From: Arcticibacter svalbardensis MN12-7
GTDB lineage: Bacteria; Bacteroidota; Bacteroidia; Sphingobacteriales; Sphingobacteriaceae
Length of the DNA: 64,000 nucleotides
NCBI RefSeq assembly: GCF_000403135.1
Contig: NZ_AQPN01000110.1
Coordinates: 1-64,000, forward strand
Direction of reading: 5' to 3'
This document shows positions 37,502 through 47,524 of the stretch, one piece after another; the stretch's first letter is position 1, and every line of letters starts with the position of its first letter. Made by a program: the position numbers and the translations under genes. Below the pieces are notes generated by a model that was given only the letters and a program-made list of their open reading frames with translations, did not search any database and was not told where the DNA came from.

Positions 37502-37545
37502 AACTGTCAAGGTGGTAATGTATTAGTATTGCCACCTTGACAGTT
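37502..37545. terminator. Long near-perfect hairpin after the sulfatase gene
   Basis: AACTGTCAAGGTGGTAAT (37502-37519) pairs with ATTGCCACCTTGACAGTT (37528-37545) with a single G-U position and an 8-nt loop. It lies 50 bp past the sulfatase stop. The T-tract is weak, so it may be an attenuating or RNA-stabilising hairpin rather than a classical terminator. Confidence 0.6.
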
Positions 37546-37607
37546 CGATAATTAAACTACCAAACTGTAAAAAATAATAAGTTGTACGATTTTAATTATT
37601 GAACTCA

Positions 37608-37880
37608 TGTTGCAAGTTAGTTTAGTTGATGGAGTTGCAACAGAAAAGGGGTTGAGCGTAATTAATTTTGAATTATCTAAAATAGATACACTTGCTTAAC
37701 CAAACCTGTTAATAGGCAATGTCTTTAATTTAGATTTTAATAAGCAAAGTGAGAATTTTAATGTTTGAATTCAAGACCTGATAGGGAAAACGATATTTGA
37801 TAACGATTTTTTCGCAAGCGAATCGCTAAGTAAACAGCGTATTTATTTAAATTTCAAACCAACTAAGCAATTTATTTGAT
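37608..37880 (+). pseudogene. Unrecognised decayed coding remnant (secretion-tail-like)
   Basis: In one frame ATG at about 37608 gives MLQVSLVDGVATEKGLSVIN before a stop. Further on FNLDFNKQSENFNV, a stop, IQDLIGKTIFDNDFFASESL and SKQRIYLNFKPTKQFI. The latter has the rhythm of C-terminal sorting or adhesin domains of secreted Bacteroidota proteins. At least three stops interrupt it. This is a weak guess about a region that is otherwise empty. Confidence 0.25.
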
Positions 37881-37933
37881 AAGAATTACATTGGGGAGGT
37901 CCTAATAACCCTGTTTTTTTTAAATACTTTTCA

Positions 37934-37975
37934 TTTAGTTCATAATCAATTTCATAAAATAAATTATGAACTAAA
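37934..37975. repeat. Perfect 13-bp inverted repeat
   Basis: TTTAGTTCATAAT (37934-37946) and ATTATGAACTAAA (37963-37975) are exact reverse complements with a 16-bp loop. It could be an operator, an IS end or a hairpin. No gene lies within 400 bp on either side except the IS fragment. Confidence 0.5.
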
Positions 37976-38004
37976 AATTCGACTAAATCGCAAAATAACA
38001 GACT

Positions 38005-38032
38005 AAAAAGGTATTTATTACCTTTTTTTTTC
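38005..38032 (+). terminator. Rho-independent terminator-like hairpin
   Basis: AAAAAGGTA and TACCTTTTT pair around a short A/T loop and continue into a long T-run. Confidence 0.5.
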
Positions 38033-38059
38033 TTGTTTATTATAGTATGGACACACTTC

Positions 38060-38330
38060 TCCTACCGGATTGAATAATGTGAATTTCGCGGGTCATATTG
38101 TAACCATATTCATCAGTGTGATCTTTGCTGTTTCACGGTCTATACCAATGGTCATCATCTTTAGTTCATGGCCGTGTCGGTGCATCCAGGCAAATACATG
38201 TTCCAACAGGCCCTTACTTTTGATTTCTCCCTGTTCTGCATCTTTTGCTCCTGGCTCAGTGGCGTATTGCGGTAAGCCCGTTCATGGATCTCGCTTCTCT
38301 CATTTTTGATGCTTACTTTTTTATTTCAGA
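38060..38330 (-). pseudogene. IS5-family transposase C-terminal fragment
   Basis: Minus strand: IHERAYRNTPLSQEQKMQNR, then after a frameshift LLEHVFAWMHRHGHELKMMT and IGIDRETAKITLMNMVTI. This is the end of an IS5-group transposase (R-xx-VEHVFG ... IGxxRAxxxIxLxNL). It is interrupted and lacks both ends of the element. Confidence 0.6.
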
Positions 38331-38588
38331 AAAATCAATTTGAATTGCATTTTACTATCAAAAAATGATGAATACTAAGATTCTACTGTATCTTTCCTAA
38401 GATATTCCCTTATCATATTAAGCTACAACCCCTACTTTTGCTGGTACCAACTATAAAGCGAGATAAAGAAATAATCTTCGAGAGTTAAATAAGCAGTTTA
38501 CATTATTCAAAAAGAAAAGTGTTATGCAGAAAACTTTGTTGAGCGAACCAATTGTATTTTATTTTTTTATTAACTAAAATTAACTAGG
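38331..38588. other. Intergenic, promoter region of the AraC gene
   Basis: No coding frame seen. AT-rich. The AraC start codon at 38589 is preceded by AACTAGG, an acceptable ribosome-binding context for Bacteroidota. Confidence 0.35.
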
Positions 38589-39458
38589 ATGAAACCACAA
38601 TTACTAAAAGTATCTATGGAGCCAACGCAGTCATTAAGTGTTCGGCAAGACTTTAAGCCTTTTATAAATAATAAATGGCACTATCATCAAGAGGTTGAAC
38701 TCATACATTTCATTGAAGGAAAAGGAACTCAATTTGTAGGAGATAGCATAATGCCCTTTAATAGCGGAGATATTGTTTTAGTAGGAAAAAATTTACCGCA
38801 TTATTGGCGGTTTGATGAGTGTTATACTCACGATGAGTTTAACCTTACTCCTAATATTGAAGTAGCGCATTTCTCTGAAAATTTTTTGGGCGATGCTTTT
38901 TGTAATTTACCTGAAAATAAACCATTAAAGGTATTGTTGGAGAAATCTAGAAGAGGACTTAAAATAATAAAAGGTGACAAAGAGCGGATAGTATCCCTGC
39001 TTAATAATATGCTATCAGCCAGCGGAGCAGAAAGAATAATTTATCTTGTACATGCTTTAATTGAGGTTAGTAAGTGCGAAGAGGTTGAAGTGCTTACCTC
39101 AGTAGGTTTTGGAATGGACGCTGAGTTATCAGAGCGTGATAGAATACGCGATATTTACGATTATACTTTTGCGAATTATCGTAACAAAATAAATTTAGAA
39201 GAGATCGCAGAAGTGGCTAATATAAGCCCCAATTCTTTTTGCAGGTATTTTAAATCACACACTCAAAAAACATTCTCTCAATTTTTAACGGAGGTTAAAG
39301 TTGGACATGCTTGTAAGCTATTGATAAGTAATACACTAAATATTAAGCAGGTTTGTTATGAAAGTGGGTTTAATAACTTTGCAAGTTTTCACAAAAGCTT
39401 CAAGAATATAATGGGGAAAAGTCCATTGATTTATCAAAAAGAAGTAATGGCGGCCTAG
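38589..39458 (+). CDS. AraC-family regulator with N-terminal cupin sensor
   Basis: 289 residues. The N-terminal half is a cupin-type sugar-sensing domain (NNKWHYHQEVELIHFIEGKG, then PFNSGDIVLVGKNLPHYW). The C-terminal half has the two AraC helix-turn-helix motifs (INLEEIAEVANISPNSFCRY and ICKV..CYESGFNNFASFHKSF region). This layout is that of monosaccharide-responsive AraC regulators in Bacteroidota. It lies between the PUL core and the GH2 gene, so it may regulate GH2 or sense a released sugar such as fucose. The target is inference. Confidence 0.9.
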   Translation: MKPQLLKVSMEPTQSLSVRQDFKPFINNKWHYHQEVELIHFIEGKGTQFVGDSIMPFNSGDIVLVGKNLPHYWRFDECYTHDEFNLTPNIEVAHFSENFLGDAFCNLPENKPLKVLLEKSRRGLKIIKGDKERIVSLLNNMLSASGAERIIYLVHALIEVSKCEEVEVLTSVGFGMDAELSERDRIRDIYDYTFANYRNKINLEEIAEVANISPNSFCRYFKSHTQKTFSQFLTEVKVGHACKLLISNTLNIKQVCYESGFNNFASFHKSFKNIMGKSPLIYQKEVMAA

Positions 39459-39486
39459 TCTTAAAATTATCATGAAAGTTTGGTAA

Positions 39487-40465
39487 CTATTCTGGACTAA
39501 AGTTAGCGATTAGTTTTAGGGCATAAAAGGCATCATTACCATACTTAATGGTGGTATCAATAACAGATCGCATAATAGCGAAGCCATCAGCACCATCCAG
39601 AGAGCGAAACCCTCCGGATACTTTCTGTTTTACTTTAATGGTCCTGATCGCCCTTTAAGAGCCGTTATTATCAGGAGGAACACTCTTGTAATGTAAGAAC
39701 CAAAGTATATGATGACTGATCTTGCGCAGTTTCTTTTGTAACCTGATGGCTATTTTGTACTTATAGGGCAATTGAAGTTTGAGCAACCCGATCAGGGACT
39801 GTTCTACTTCATTCCTTGTAAGGCTTTCCAATAAAGCATCACAACCGGCATCATTATTTAAGCAAATCGCCCTGTTTAAGTACCGACTTTAAAGATTTGG
39901 AACAGGCGTCCTTGTGTATCTGGGCGATATAATTCAGATCCCTAAGCAAATGTGCCAGGCAGATCTGATGCTGAATGGCTTCACATTTGAAATGTGCGGC
40001 CCAACGGTCATGAACCAGCACTACTTTTAGTGGTATGTCCGCAGCTGCACGTTTTTGAGAAGGTCCGGTGCTCGGTACAAATAGCCACTGGTTGAGGGAT
40101 ATCGATTACCTGACGTTTACTTAAGGGGATGGCCGCTATAGCACTCAGATCATCACCACAACAGTGGCAATATTCCGGTGTATGGATCTTGATTTCATCA
40201 GGGATTGTGCGGAAGGCCATTGTTGACCCTTCATGTCCTTGTTGCCCGCCTGCTTTTTTACCACTTTTCTCCCTTAAGCTTTAATTGCGTTTGGGCTTTC
40301 CCTAATCCACTGAAAAGGGATATGCGAATTGCCATTGTTCTTCCTGTTTTTGTAAAAAGACAGCTCCTGTTCCAAGTTTTCAACACGAATCAGTAAAGCT
40401 GTTATTTGAACGGCTTGTTTTTCTACAAGTGCTGTAAGAGCTTTTATGGTATCACTTTGTAACAA
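39487..40465 (-). pseudogene. IS66-family transposase pseudogene, nearly full length but decayed
   Basis: On the minus strand the order of an IS66 TnpC is preserved: N-terminal coiled region (MLQSDTIKALTALVEKQAVQ), the IS66 zinc-finger (HTPEYCHCCGDDLSAIAAIP), VLVHDRWAAHFKCEAIQHQI with CLAHLLRDLNYIAQ from the DDE core, and the end RAIRTIKVKQKVSGGFRSLD with IDTTIKYGNDAFYAL. Several stops and frameshifts interrupt it, and central parts are missing (under 1 kb instead of about 1.5 kb). It differs from the IS66 tails at 4 and 8.5 kb. It separates the AraC gene from GH2. Confidence 0.85.
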
Positions 40466-41111
40466 TGGCTTGATTTTTATGCTTTGTAAAAAATTAACAT
40501 TATTATGGTTATTGACGTATTATAAACCTGCTGGATTTACACATCTGGATACACTTTTATCAACCAATTGTGAATTTAGGCCTGAAAATTTAAATTTCTA
40601 TCTCTCCTATGTTAATAACTTGATCGGTTTCATGAATTTTAGATTTCCTATACCTGAATAGTTACGAAAATTTTTATAAATGTATTACTGTTAATTTGTA
40701 TTAATACTTTGCTACGCTCAAACTCTAAAATCTATTTTAAAATTGGATAAATTTTAATGAAAATGGTATTAAAGATATCTTTAAGGATCCTGCCCGGCCT
40801 ATATAAGTAGAACTAAAATCTTTTCTAAGATGTTTGCTGAACAGACTACTCCAAGAATGAGTTGTAAAAGATTGTGGGTTTTATGCTTTTTTACCAATTT
40901 AGTTTATTATTTGGCTAAATAACGTTAATCTTTTGCTCTTTAAAATTCTTTTTTTTGAGCACAAATTAAGTAATCAGCTAGTTATTAATCTGATCATCTA
41001 GTTCTTTTAAATGGAAAAAATAATTTCAGCTCTATTTTAAAGTTTTTCAATAACTAAAGGTTTATAACACGTAGTTTTAATGTTTTAATTGCAAAAAAAA
41101 ATAATATTTTA
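40466..41111. other. Intergenic, upstream of GH2
   Basis: About 640 bp. A short open stretch on the plus strand (GFTHLDTLLSTNCEFRPENL, about 40540-40661) looks coding-like but was not recognised and has no proper start. The remainder is AT-rich and presumably contains the GH2 promoter. Confidence 0.35.
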
Positions 41112-43571
41112 ATGATTCGATTTAAGATTGTTTTAGCCACAGTTTTCCTATTTTCTTTTATTAATGCAAACGCCCAACAGTCTCAAAGATTAATAAATAA
41201 TTGGGAGTTTTTAAAAAGTGATTTGGGTGGAATTTGGGAAGCTATGCGACCGACAAAACCAGGAAGTTCTGAGAGTGTGCCTATTTGGTCGAAAGTGACT
41301 TTGCCGCATTGTTTCAACGCAGAAGATGCTGTAGATCCTGATGTGAATTATTACCAGGGACCAGGCTGGTATCGTATTAATCTAAAAATTGAAAATCCAT
41401 ATATAAACGGACGTACCATTTTACATTTTGAAGGTGCTGGACAAAAAACACAAGTTTACGTTTACAATACCAAAGTTGCCGAACATGTGGGTGGTTATGA
41501 TGAATGGACGGCTGATATTACCGATGCAGTTGCTGCATTTAAAAAAGACACCTCTTTTGCTAAGCGTTTTGCAAATCAAATTCCAATTGCTATTAGGTGT
41601 GATAATTCCAGAGATTTAGAAATGATTCCTTCCGATTTATCAGATTTTAATGTTTATGGCGGTATTTACCGTTACCTCAATTTGGATTATCAACCTCAAC
41701 TATCCATCGATAAAGTTTTTGCTTTGGCACAGGTTGATGCGGAAGGTAAACAAGGGACATTAAAAATCTCATCTCGATTTTATAATCCAAAAAGCATTCA
41801 AAATGCGGTAGTAGATATCACTGTAAAAGATCCACAAGGTAAAATCATCGGCAACAGCCAAAAAGAATTAAAAAGCTTTAAAATAGAAGAAGAGCTTTCG
41901 CTGATGACTATCAAAAAACCAATATTATGGTCTCCAGAAATTCCAAATCTTTATTCGGTTGAAGTTAAGGTGAACCAAAATGGCGAGACTGCAACTCAAA
42001 CTGAAAAAATAGGCTTCCGTAATTTTGAATTTGTGAAAAAAGGTCCTTTTAAGTTAAACGGAAAACGTTTATTATTAAGAGGAACTCATCGCCACGAAGA
42101 TCATGCTGGTGTTGCAGCTGCCATGACGGAAGATATGATTCGCACCGAAATACAAATGATGAAGGATATGGGTGTAAACTTTATCCGTTTAGGGCATTAT
42201 CAGCAGTCTCGAATTGTATTAAACCTTTGCGATAGTTTGGGGATTTTAGTGTGGGAAGAAATTCCATGGTGTCGAGGCGGTTTAGGTGGTCCAATTTATC
42301 AGGCGCAAGCCAAAAGAATGTTGACCAATATGATAGAACAGCATTATAACCATCCTGCAATTATAATTTGGGGATTAGGGAACGAGAACGATTGGCCTAA
42401 CGATTTTACCACTTTTGATGAAAGCAAAATTAGAGCTTTCATGAGCGAATTGAACGATTTAAGCCATCATTTAGATAAAACCAGAATGACAGCCATTCGT
42501 CGTTGTGATTTTTGTAAAGACATTGTCGATGTATATTCTCCCTCTATTTGGGCAGGTTGGTACCGCGGGATTTATACCGAATACAAAGAAATTTCTAAAA
42601 AAGAATTTGATTCGGTTGATCGCTTTTTGCATGTAGAATGGGGAGGCGATAGCCATGCTGGCAGACATTCAGAATCTCCTGATGATGCATTAAGCAAAGT
42701 GAAAAAAGCGGGTAATGGAGATGAAAGAGAAGGTGATGCATCGTTATATGGAGGAAGTGCCAGAGTTTCTAAAGACGGGGATTGGAGTGAATCGTACATC
42801 TGTAATTTGATTGATTGGCATTTAAAAGAACAGGAAACCATGCCATGGTTAAGCGGCTCGGTTTATTGGCCTTTTAAAGATTTTTCTACACCAGTTCGTC
42901 CAGATAATCCGGTGCCTTATATGAACCAAAAAGGTGTTGTAGAAAGAGATTTTACCAAGAAAGAAGCTTATTATGTTTTCCAATCTTACTGGGCAAATAG
43001 TTTAATGGCTCATATTTATGGACATTCTTGGCCGGTACGTTGGGGAGAAAAAGGTGAAGCTAGGATGGTGAAAGTTTATTCCAATGCAGATGAAGTTGAA
43101 CTGTTTTTGAACGGAAAAAGTCACGGAGTAAAAAAACGCAACTCTCAGGATTACCCTGCCGCAGGTTTACGTTGGATGGTGAATTATCAGGAAGGAAAAA
43201 ATGAGCTCAAAGTTATTGCTAAAAGAGGAAAAAAAACAGTAACAGACAATATCACCCAAGAATATCAAACAGCTAAATGGGGTGCTCCTGCTAAACTAAC
43301 ATTGCAAGAAATAGCCGATGCAGATGGCAAAATCACCATCGAAGCTAAATTGTTGGATGCCAATAATGTATTATGTTTAGATGCTAAAGAATATGTGTAT
43401 TTCGGTGTAACCGGAGATGGAAAATTGATAGATAACCAAGGTACTTCATCAGGTTCAAGAAAAGTACAATTGTATAATGGTAGAGCGGTAATTAGCTTAT
43501 TTACTAATGGTGGTAAAAGTATTATTTCTGTTAAATCTGATGGAATTGCAACAGCATTTTTAAACTTATAA
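41112..43571 (+). CDS. GH2 beta-glycosidase (beta-galactosidase / beta-glucuronidase type)
   Basis: 819 residues with signal peptide ending near NANAQ. Domains: sugar-binding jelly roll (about 25-200, with WSKVTLPHCFNAEDAVDPDV), an immunoglobulin-like domain (200-305), the TIM barrel (from FKLNGKRLLLRGTHRHEDHA), and C-terminal DUF4982-like and invasin-like beta domains (about 650-819). WGLGNENDW carries the acid/base Glu425, and LHVEWGGDS the nucleophile Glu509. GH2 enzymes remove beta-galactose, beta-glucuronic acid or beta-mannose; which applies is not certain. It stands alone, 3.6 kb after the sulfatase with IS debris between. Confidence 0.93.
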   Translation: MIRFKIVLATVFLFSFINANAQQSQRLINNWEFLKSDLGGIWEAMRPTKPGSSESVPIWSKVTLPHCFNAEDAVDPDVNYYQGPGWYRINLKIENPYINGRTILHFEGAGQKTQVYVYNTKVAEHVGGYDEWTADITDAVAAFKKDTSFAKRFANQIPIAIRCDNSRDLEMIPSDLSDFNVYGGIYRYLNLDYQPQLSIDKVFALAQVDAEGKQGTLKISSRFYNPKSIQNAVVDITVKDPQGKIIGNSQKELKSFKIEEELSLMTIKKPILWSPEIPNLYSVEVKVNQNGETATQTEKIGFRNFEFVKKGPFKLNGKRLLLRGTHRHEDHAGVAAAMTEDMIRTEIQMMKDMGVNFIRLGHYQQSRIVLNLCDSLGILVWEEIPWCRGGLGGPIYQAQAKRMLTNMIEQHYNHPAIIIWGLGNENDWPNDFTTFDESKIRAFMSELNDLSHHLDKTRMTAIRRCDFCKDIVDVYSPSIWAGWYRGIYTEYKEISKKEFDSVDRFLHVEWGGDSHAGRHSESPDDALSKVKKAGNGDEREGDASLYGGSARVSKDGDWSESYICNLIDWHLKEQETMPWLSGSVYWPFKDFSTPVRPDNPVPYMNQKGVVERDFTKKEAYYVFQSYWANSLMAHIYGHSWPVRWGEKGEARMVKVYSNADEVELFLNGKSHGVKKRNSQDYPAAGLRWMVNYQEGKNELKVIAKRGKKTVTDNITQEYQTAKWGAPAKLTLQEIADADGKITIEAKLLDANNVLCLDAKEYVYFGVTGDGKLIDNQGTSSGSRKVQLYNGRAVISLFTNGGKSIISVKSDGIATAFLNL

Positions 43572-43687
43572 ATCATGATAAAGACTTAGTATCTACCTAA
43601 GCGTTCGGTGAAAAATATATTTGAAAAGTGGTTATAATTTTTATTGCATCTCTTTTCAATCAGTGCATCTTTTTTCATATTTTTTTT

Positions 43688-43966
43688 ATGGTAACCATAG
43701 GACAAACACTACAGAAATTACGGGAATCTAATAGTATAAGCGGCAGCTCGATAGCTAAAGCTGCCGGATTGTCAACCGCTACCTACTACAATATTGAGTG
43801 GGGTTATAAAGAGGCGAGTTTTTTAGTCATATTCAGGATCTGCAGGTTCTCCGAAATCAGCCTGCATGAATTTGCTGATATTGTTACTCCTGCTGAGTTG
43901 GAACGTCCAGAGCTTACCAGTATCCAGTATCCGTTTCATGGAGAAACGGAAAGCCAAACTACTTAG
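43688..43966 (+). CDS. Small XRE-family helix-turn-helix protein
   Basis: ATG 43688 gives a 92-residue protein: GQTLQKLRESNSISGSSIAK followed by AAGLSTATYYNIEWGYKEAS, a Cro/CI-type HTH. The frame is open for 20 codons upstream, but those are hydrophobic and unlike the family, so the later start is preferred. The C-terminal 35 residues are acidic without a recognisable domain. No partner gene. Probably a chromosomal or mobile-element regulator. Confidence 0.75.
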   Translation: MVTIGQTLQKLRESNSISGSSIAKAAGLSTATYYNIEWGYKEASFLVIFRICRFSEISLHEFADIVTPAELERPELTSIQYPFHGETESQTT

Positions 43967-44052
43967 GCTATGTTATTATGCTCATTGTAGTTATTTCATG
44001 GTGAGACAAAAATGGATTTTATAAAATCTGATAATGATTAGTTTTAAACAAA

Positions 44053-44271
44053 TTAAGTAAGGTTTTTGAGACTTATCTTTCCGTATTTTGAATCAAATAT
44101 AACTGGTTTGTAATTTTTTAAATGTTCAGAAAATCGTCTATTTGTCTCATTATCCCATGGTTTAGTTATTTTATGCAGCTGTTTGAAATAGGGGTTTAAA
44201 TGATATACACAAATTAGAAATGTGGTTGTAGTCATTGGTGTCATTGTGAAAAATGTAGTTCTCAATAACAC
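44053..44271 (-). CDS. Hypothetical small protein
   Basis: 72 codons on the minus strand, ending in HLKNYKPVIFDSKYGKISLK. The N-terminus is Thr-rich and may not be authentic. No recognised domain and no neighbours with which it could form an operon. It may be a fragment of a larger lost gene. Confidence 0.25.
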   Translation of the reverse strand: MLLRTTFFTMTPMTTTTFLICVYHLNPYFKQLHKITKPWDNETNRRFSEHLKNYKPVIFDSKYGKISLKNLT

Positions 44272-44499
44272 TTTTTTTAGTGAGCATATGTGTCGATTTG
44301 ATTTTTTTAACTCAACGTGGATTAATTAAAGGTTTTATTAGGATTATTGGACTTTTTTTTAAATAAATTGACAATATTGTTGAATTCATACTGGCCAGTA
44401 AGTTCTCTTAAAAGGTAAAAGAAATGTTTCTAAGTAAGGGGTTGATAAACATAAATAAACTGTACCCAGTTTAACAAGCTGGAAAACAGACGATATGTT

Positions 44500-44652
44500 A
44501 TGACAACTAAAGTAAAAAACAGCACCGGTTTTGCCAAGCTTGAAATGTTTGCTCGTAGTAATGGTAGAACCCTTTTATGTAGTGTGAAGGAGGAAAATGC
44601 TTCTTGGAAACAATTAGTATCTCAAATATATCAATCAGAGGGGGAAAGGTAG
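44500..44652 (+). CDS. Hypothetical 50-residue peptide
   Basis: ATG to TAG encodes a basic-to-neutral peptide beginning MTTKVKNSTGFAKLEMFARS with ENASWKQLVSQIYQSEGER at the end. A purine-poor leader precedes it, so translation is unproven. No family recognised. 44653-44946 downstream holds nothing recognised. Confidence 0.3.
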   Translation: MTTKVKNSTGFAKLEMFARSNGRTLLCSVKEENASWKQLVSQIYQSEGER

Positions 44653-44946
44653 AGGTAGGTTTTCTCGCAGATGCTCAAGCAAATGCTTTTGTTATGTTGA
44701 TGATGTGTCATTGACGAAGGTTAATTAATCTACAGTGCCTGTTGTATAGATGCAGCAGTTAAAGTAGTTAAATGATAGTGAAAAATTCCAATATGAATGC
44801 AATAAAAATCCAGTATGAGTCCGACTGTAGGGTCTATAAGTGGGACTTTTACCGGATTTTTACTAGGTGTGATATCCATTCAATAACTTAAAATCCAGAG
44901 ATTACTATCTGTTACAAATTTGCTTTGAAATACATCTGTAATACAA

Positions 44947-44985
44947 AATGAGCCATTTCCGATTTTAAATCAGTAATGGCTCATT
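44947..44985 (-). terminator. Terminator downstream of ilvD
   Basis: AATGAGCCATT and AATGGCTCATT are exact reverse complements with a 17-bp loop, 70 bp past the ilvD stop. On the minus strand the stem is followed by TTTTGTATT. Confidence 0.7.
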
Positions 44986-45055
44986 GGCTAAAATTTGCTT
45001 GATTCTAACTCAAGCTATTGAAATGATAAGTGTTTTATTCTTAATGCTGAATAAA

Positions 45056-46744
45056 TTATAAATCTGTCCTTAAAACGGCTCCCTGGCTTGCATTAGTTAC
45101 TAATGCCCTATATTGACTAAGCCACCTTGATTTCAAAATCTTTTTAACCGGCATGAATTCTGCTTTTCTTTTTGTGATTTCTTCGTCGGTCAAATTAACC
45201 GACAGGATGTATTTATCGACATCTATATGAATCTCATCACCATTTTTAAGTAGACCGATCATACCGCCTTCGGCTGCCTCAGGAGAGACGTGGCCAATTG
45301 ATGCACCTCTTGTTGCGCCACTAAATCTTCCATCTGTAATCAGCGCAACGGAACTTCCCAGTCCCATGCCCATGATCAAACTTGTTGGTGATAACATCTC
45401 CTGCATACCCGGACCTCCTTTTGGTCCCTCATATCTAATCACTACAACATCACCAGCTTTTACTTCTCCCAGAAGGATTCCTGCAACGCATTCTGCCTGA
45501 CCGTCGTAACATACGGCTTTACCAGTTAAAACCCTGGCACCGGTGATGCCTGCTGTTTTAATTACAGCACCCTGCTCCGCCAGATTTCCATAAAGGATAG
45601 CCAATCCACCTACCTGGCTGTATGGATTATCGACGGTACGGATGATACTTTTATCCTTAATTTCGGCATCTGCAATCTTCTCTAACAAGGTTTCTCCACT
45701 GATAGTCAGATTATCTAGCAATACGTTAGTACCTCTTTTTGTCATCTCCTTCATCACTGCATTTACACCACCAGCACTGTTTATATCTTCCATATGAACG
45801 GTTGACAGACTCGGAGATATTTTAGCAATATGTGAAACGTTTTTAGAGATCTCATTGATGTCTTTAAGTTCAAAATTAACGTCGGCTTCATTTGCGATAG
45901 CCAGCATATGTAAAACGGTATTTGAGCTTCCTCCCATCGCCATATCAACGGCAAATGCATTTCTTATAGCATTTTCATTCAATATGTTTCTTATTTTGAA
46001 TTTTTCACTTGAACCTTGGTCTAAAGCTATTTCGCAAATTCTTTTGGCAGCTCTTCTGTAAAGTGCTTCACGTTCGCTGGTTTGGGCCAGTATCGTTCCA
46101 TTTCCGGGCAAAGCAATTCCCATAGCTTCCATCAAGGTGTTCATGGAGTTGGCGGTAAACATACCCGCACAGCTTCCGCCGCTTGGACAGGCATTACATT
46201 CAATCTCCAGAAGTTCTTCATCGCTCATGTTTCCGGCTTCATGTTTCCCTACAGCTTCAAAAGCAGTAGCCAGATCTATAGGTGTTCCATCTTTTTTATG
46301 CCCTTTTGCCATTGGTCCGCCGCTGACAAAAATTGTGGGTACGTTAACCCTGAGTGCACCCATAATCATGCCTGGAACTATTTTATCACAGTTCGGTATC
46401 GCAATCATTGCATCAAGTTTGTGCGCATTCATGACCGTTTCTATGGAACTTGCAATAATTTCTCTGCTCGGCAAGGAGTAAAGCATTCCATCGTGTCCCA
46501 TTGCAATGCCGTCATCAACACCAATAGTATTAAATTCAAATGGAACGCATCCATTTGCCCGGATCTCATCTTTTATAATTTCAGCTACTTTATTTAAAAA
46601 AAAGTGTCCTGGAATGATCTCTATAAATGAATTTGCTACGCCGATAAAAGGTTTATTAAAATCTTCGTCTTTTAATCCGGTAGCTCTGAACAATGATCTA
46701 TGTGGTGTCCTTTGAACTCCTTTTTTTACTTCGTCACTTCTCAT
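45056..46744 (-). CDS. ilvD: Dihydroxy-acid dehydratase
   Basis: 562 residues, normal length for IlvD. It converts 2,3-dihydroxy-isovalerate (and -methylvalerate) to the 2-keto acids in valine/isoleucine biosynthesis in the cytoplasm. It uses an iron-sulfur cluster whose ligands are visible in [10 protein letters not shown] and [20 protein letters not shown]. The C-terminal signatures [10 protein letters not shown] and [20 protein letters not shown] are intact. It stands alone rather than in an ilvDBNC operon. A sugar-acid dehydratase of the same superfamily is the alternative, but length and motifs favour IlvD. Confidence 0.92.
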   Translation of the reverse strand: MRSDEVKKGVQRTPHRSLFRATGLKDEDFNKPFIGVANSFIEIIPGHFFLNKVAEIIKDEIRANGCVPFEFNTIGVDDGIAMGHDGMLYSLPSREIIASSIETVMNAHKLDAMIAIPNCDKIVPGMIMGALRVNVPTIFVSGGPMAKGHKKDGTPIDLATAFEAVGKHEAGNMSDEELLEIECNACPSGGSCAGMFTANSMNTLMEAMGIALPGNGTILAQTSEREALYRRAAKRICEIALDQGSSEKFKIRNILNENAIRNAFAVDMAMGGSSNTVLHMLAIANEADVNFELKDINEISKNVSHIAKISPSLSTVHMEDINSAGGVNAVMKEMTKRGTNVLLDNLTISGETLLEKIADAEIKDKSIIRTVDNPYSQVGGLAILYGNLAEQGAVIKTAGITGARVLTGKAVCYDGQAECVAGILLGEVKAGDVVVIRYEGPKGGPGMQEMLSPTSLIMGMGLGSSVALITDGRFSGATRGASIGHVSPEAAEGGMIGLLKNGDEIHIDVDKYILSVNLTDEEITKRKAEFMPVKKILKSRWLSQYRALVTNASQGAVLRTDL

Positions 46745-46787
46745 ATTAATTTTATGTACTATCTCTGTAAATTTGTTTTTTGAATCA

Positions 46788-47357
46788 TTATATCTGCGAC
46801 TTTAACCTGCTCAGTGTTTCTGGCGATATATTCAGGTAGGCTGCTAAATTAGCATTGGATAATCTTTGAATGAGTTCGGGGTTGTTTTTGAGTAAGTCGC
46901 GATAGCGTTCAGTGGCGTTTTGTGTGAGTAGGCTACTAAGTCTGGAAGTGATCACTGTTAATCCATATTCCAGAATGTAGATATACATTTTATCCCATGA
47001 AGGTATTGTAGCCCGTAGATTAAAGAAGTCGTGATGAGAAATTACTAATAATTCTGATTTTTCGACCGCTTGAATGTATTCTTTTGAAGGCTCTCTGGAA
47101 ATGAAACTGACTATTGAGGTTAAGAATGTATGTTCAAATGCCATGAAACGGGTAGCTATACTATGCTCTTCCGTGTCATAGTACAACCTGAGGCATCCTT
47201 TATTGATAAAGAACAGCCTGTCGGCTATTGCGCCAGATTCTAATAAAATAGCATGCTTTTTTACCGTTAATGGTTTAAAAGAGGAAATAACAGCTGCTAA
47301 CTGCTCCTCATCGAGGGCCGTTATTCTTCGTATTAAATCTGCAAGCACCGCTGTCAT
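46788..47357 (-). CDS. Crp/Fnr-type cyclic-nucleotide-binding regulator
   Basis: 189 residues. The cNMP-binding beta-roll spans residues about 20-115 ([28 protein letters not shown]). Then comes a dimerisation helix and a C-terminal HTH ([20 protein letters not shown]). The phosphate-binding cassette Arg typical for cAMP sensors is not evident, as in many Bacteroidota homologues with unknown ligand. It lies 43 bp upstream of ilvD on the same strand and may share its transcript. Confidence 0.85.
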   Translation of the reverse strand: MTAVLADLIRRITALDEEQLAAVISSFKPLTVKKHAILLESGAIADRLFFINKGCLRLYYDTEEHSIATRFMAFEHTFLTSIVSFISREPSKEYIQAVEKSELLVISHHDFFNLRATIPSWDKMYIYILEYGLTVITSRLSSLLTQNATERYRDLLKNNPELIQRLSNANLAAYLNISPETLSRLKSQI

Positions 47358-47524
47358 TATCTTTATTGCCTAACTGAAGCTCAAAGTTGCACCAAAAACA
47401 TTTAATAAACATTGACTAACGTCAAAATCGAAGCCTGCCGACAAATAAAATTTCAGGATCAAATGGTTTAGTAATTCAAAGAAAAGGAATTATAGGGCCA
47501 TTAATGCTCAATTATGTAAACTTT

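Noticed and set aside
40446-40661. 71-codon frame between IS66 and GH2
   Set aside because: Some coding-like composition at its end but no start context and no recognisable family; mentioned only in the intergenic entry.
42471-42841. Minus-strand open frames within GH2
   Set aside because: Antisense to a well-supported catalytic domain.
46082-46597. Long plus-strand open frames opposite ilvD (up to 171 codons)
   Set aside because: They are antisense shadows; the minus strand carries an intact, fully recognisable ilvD.
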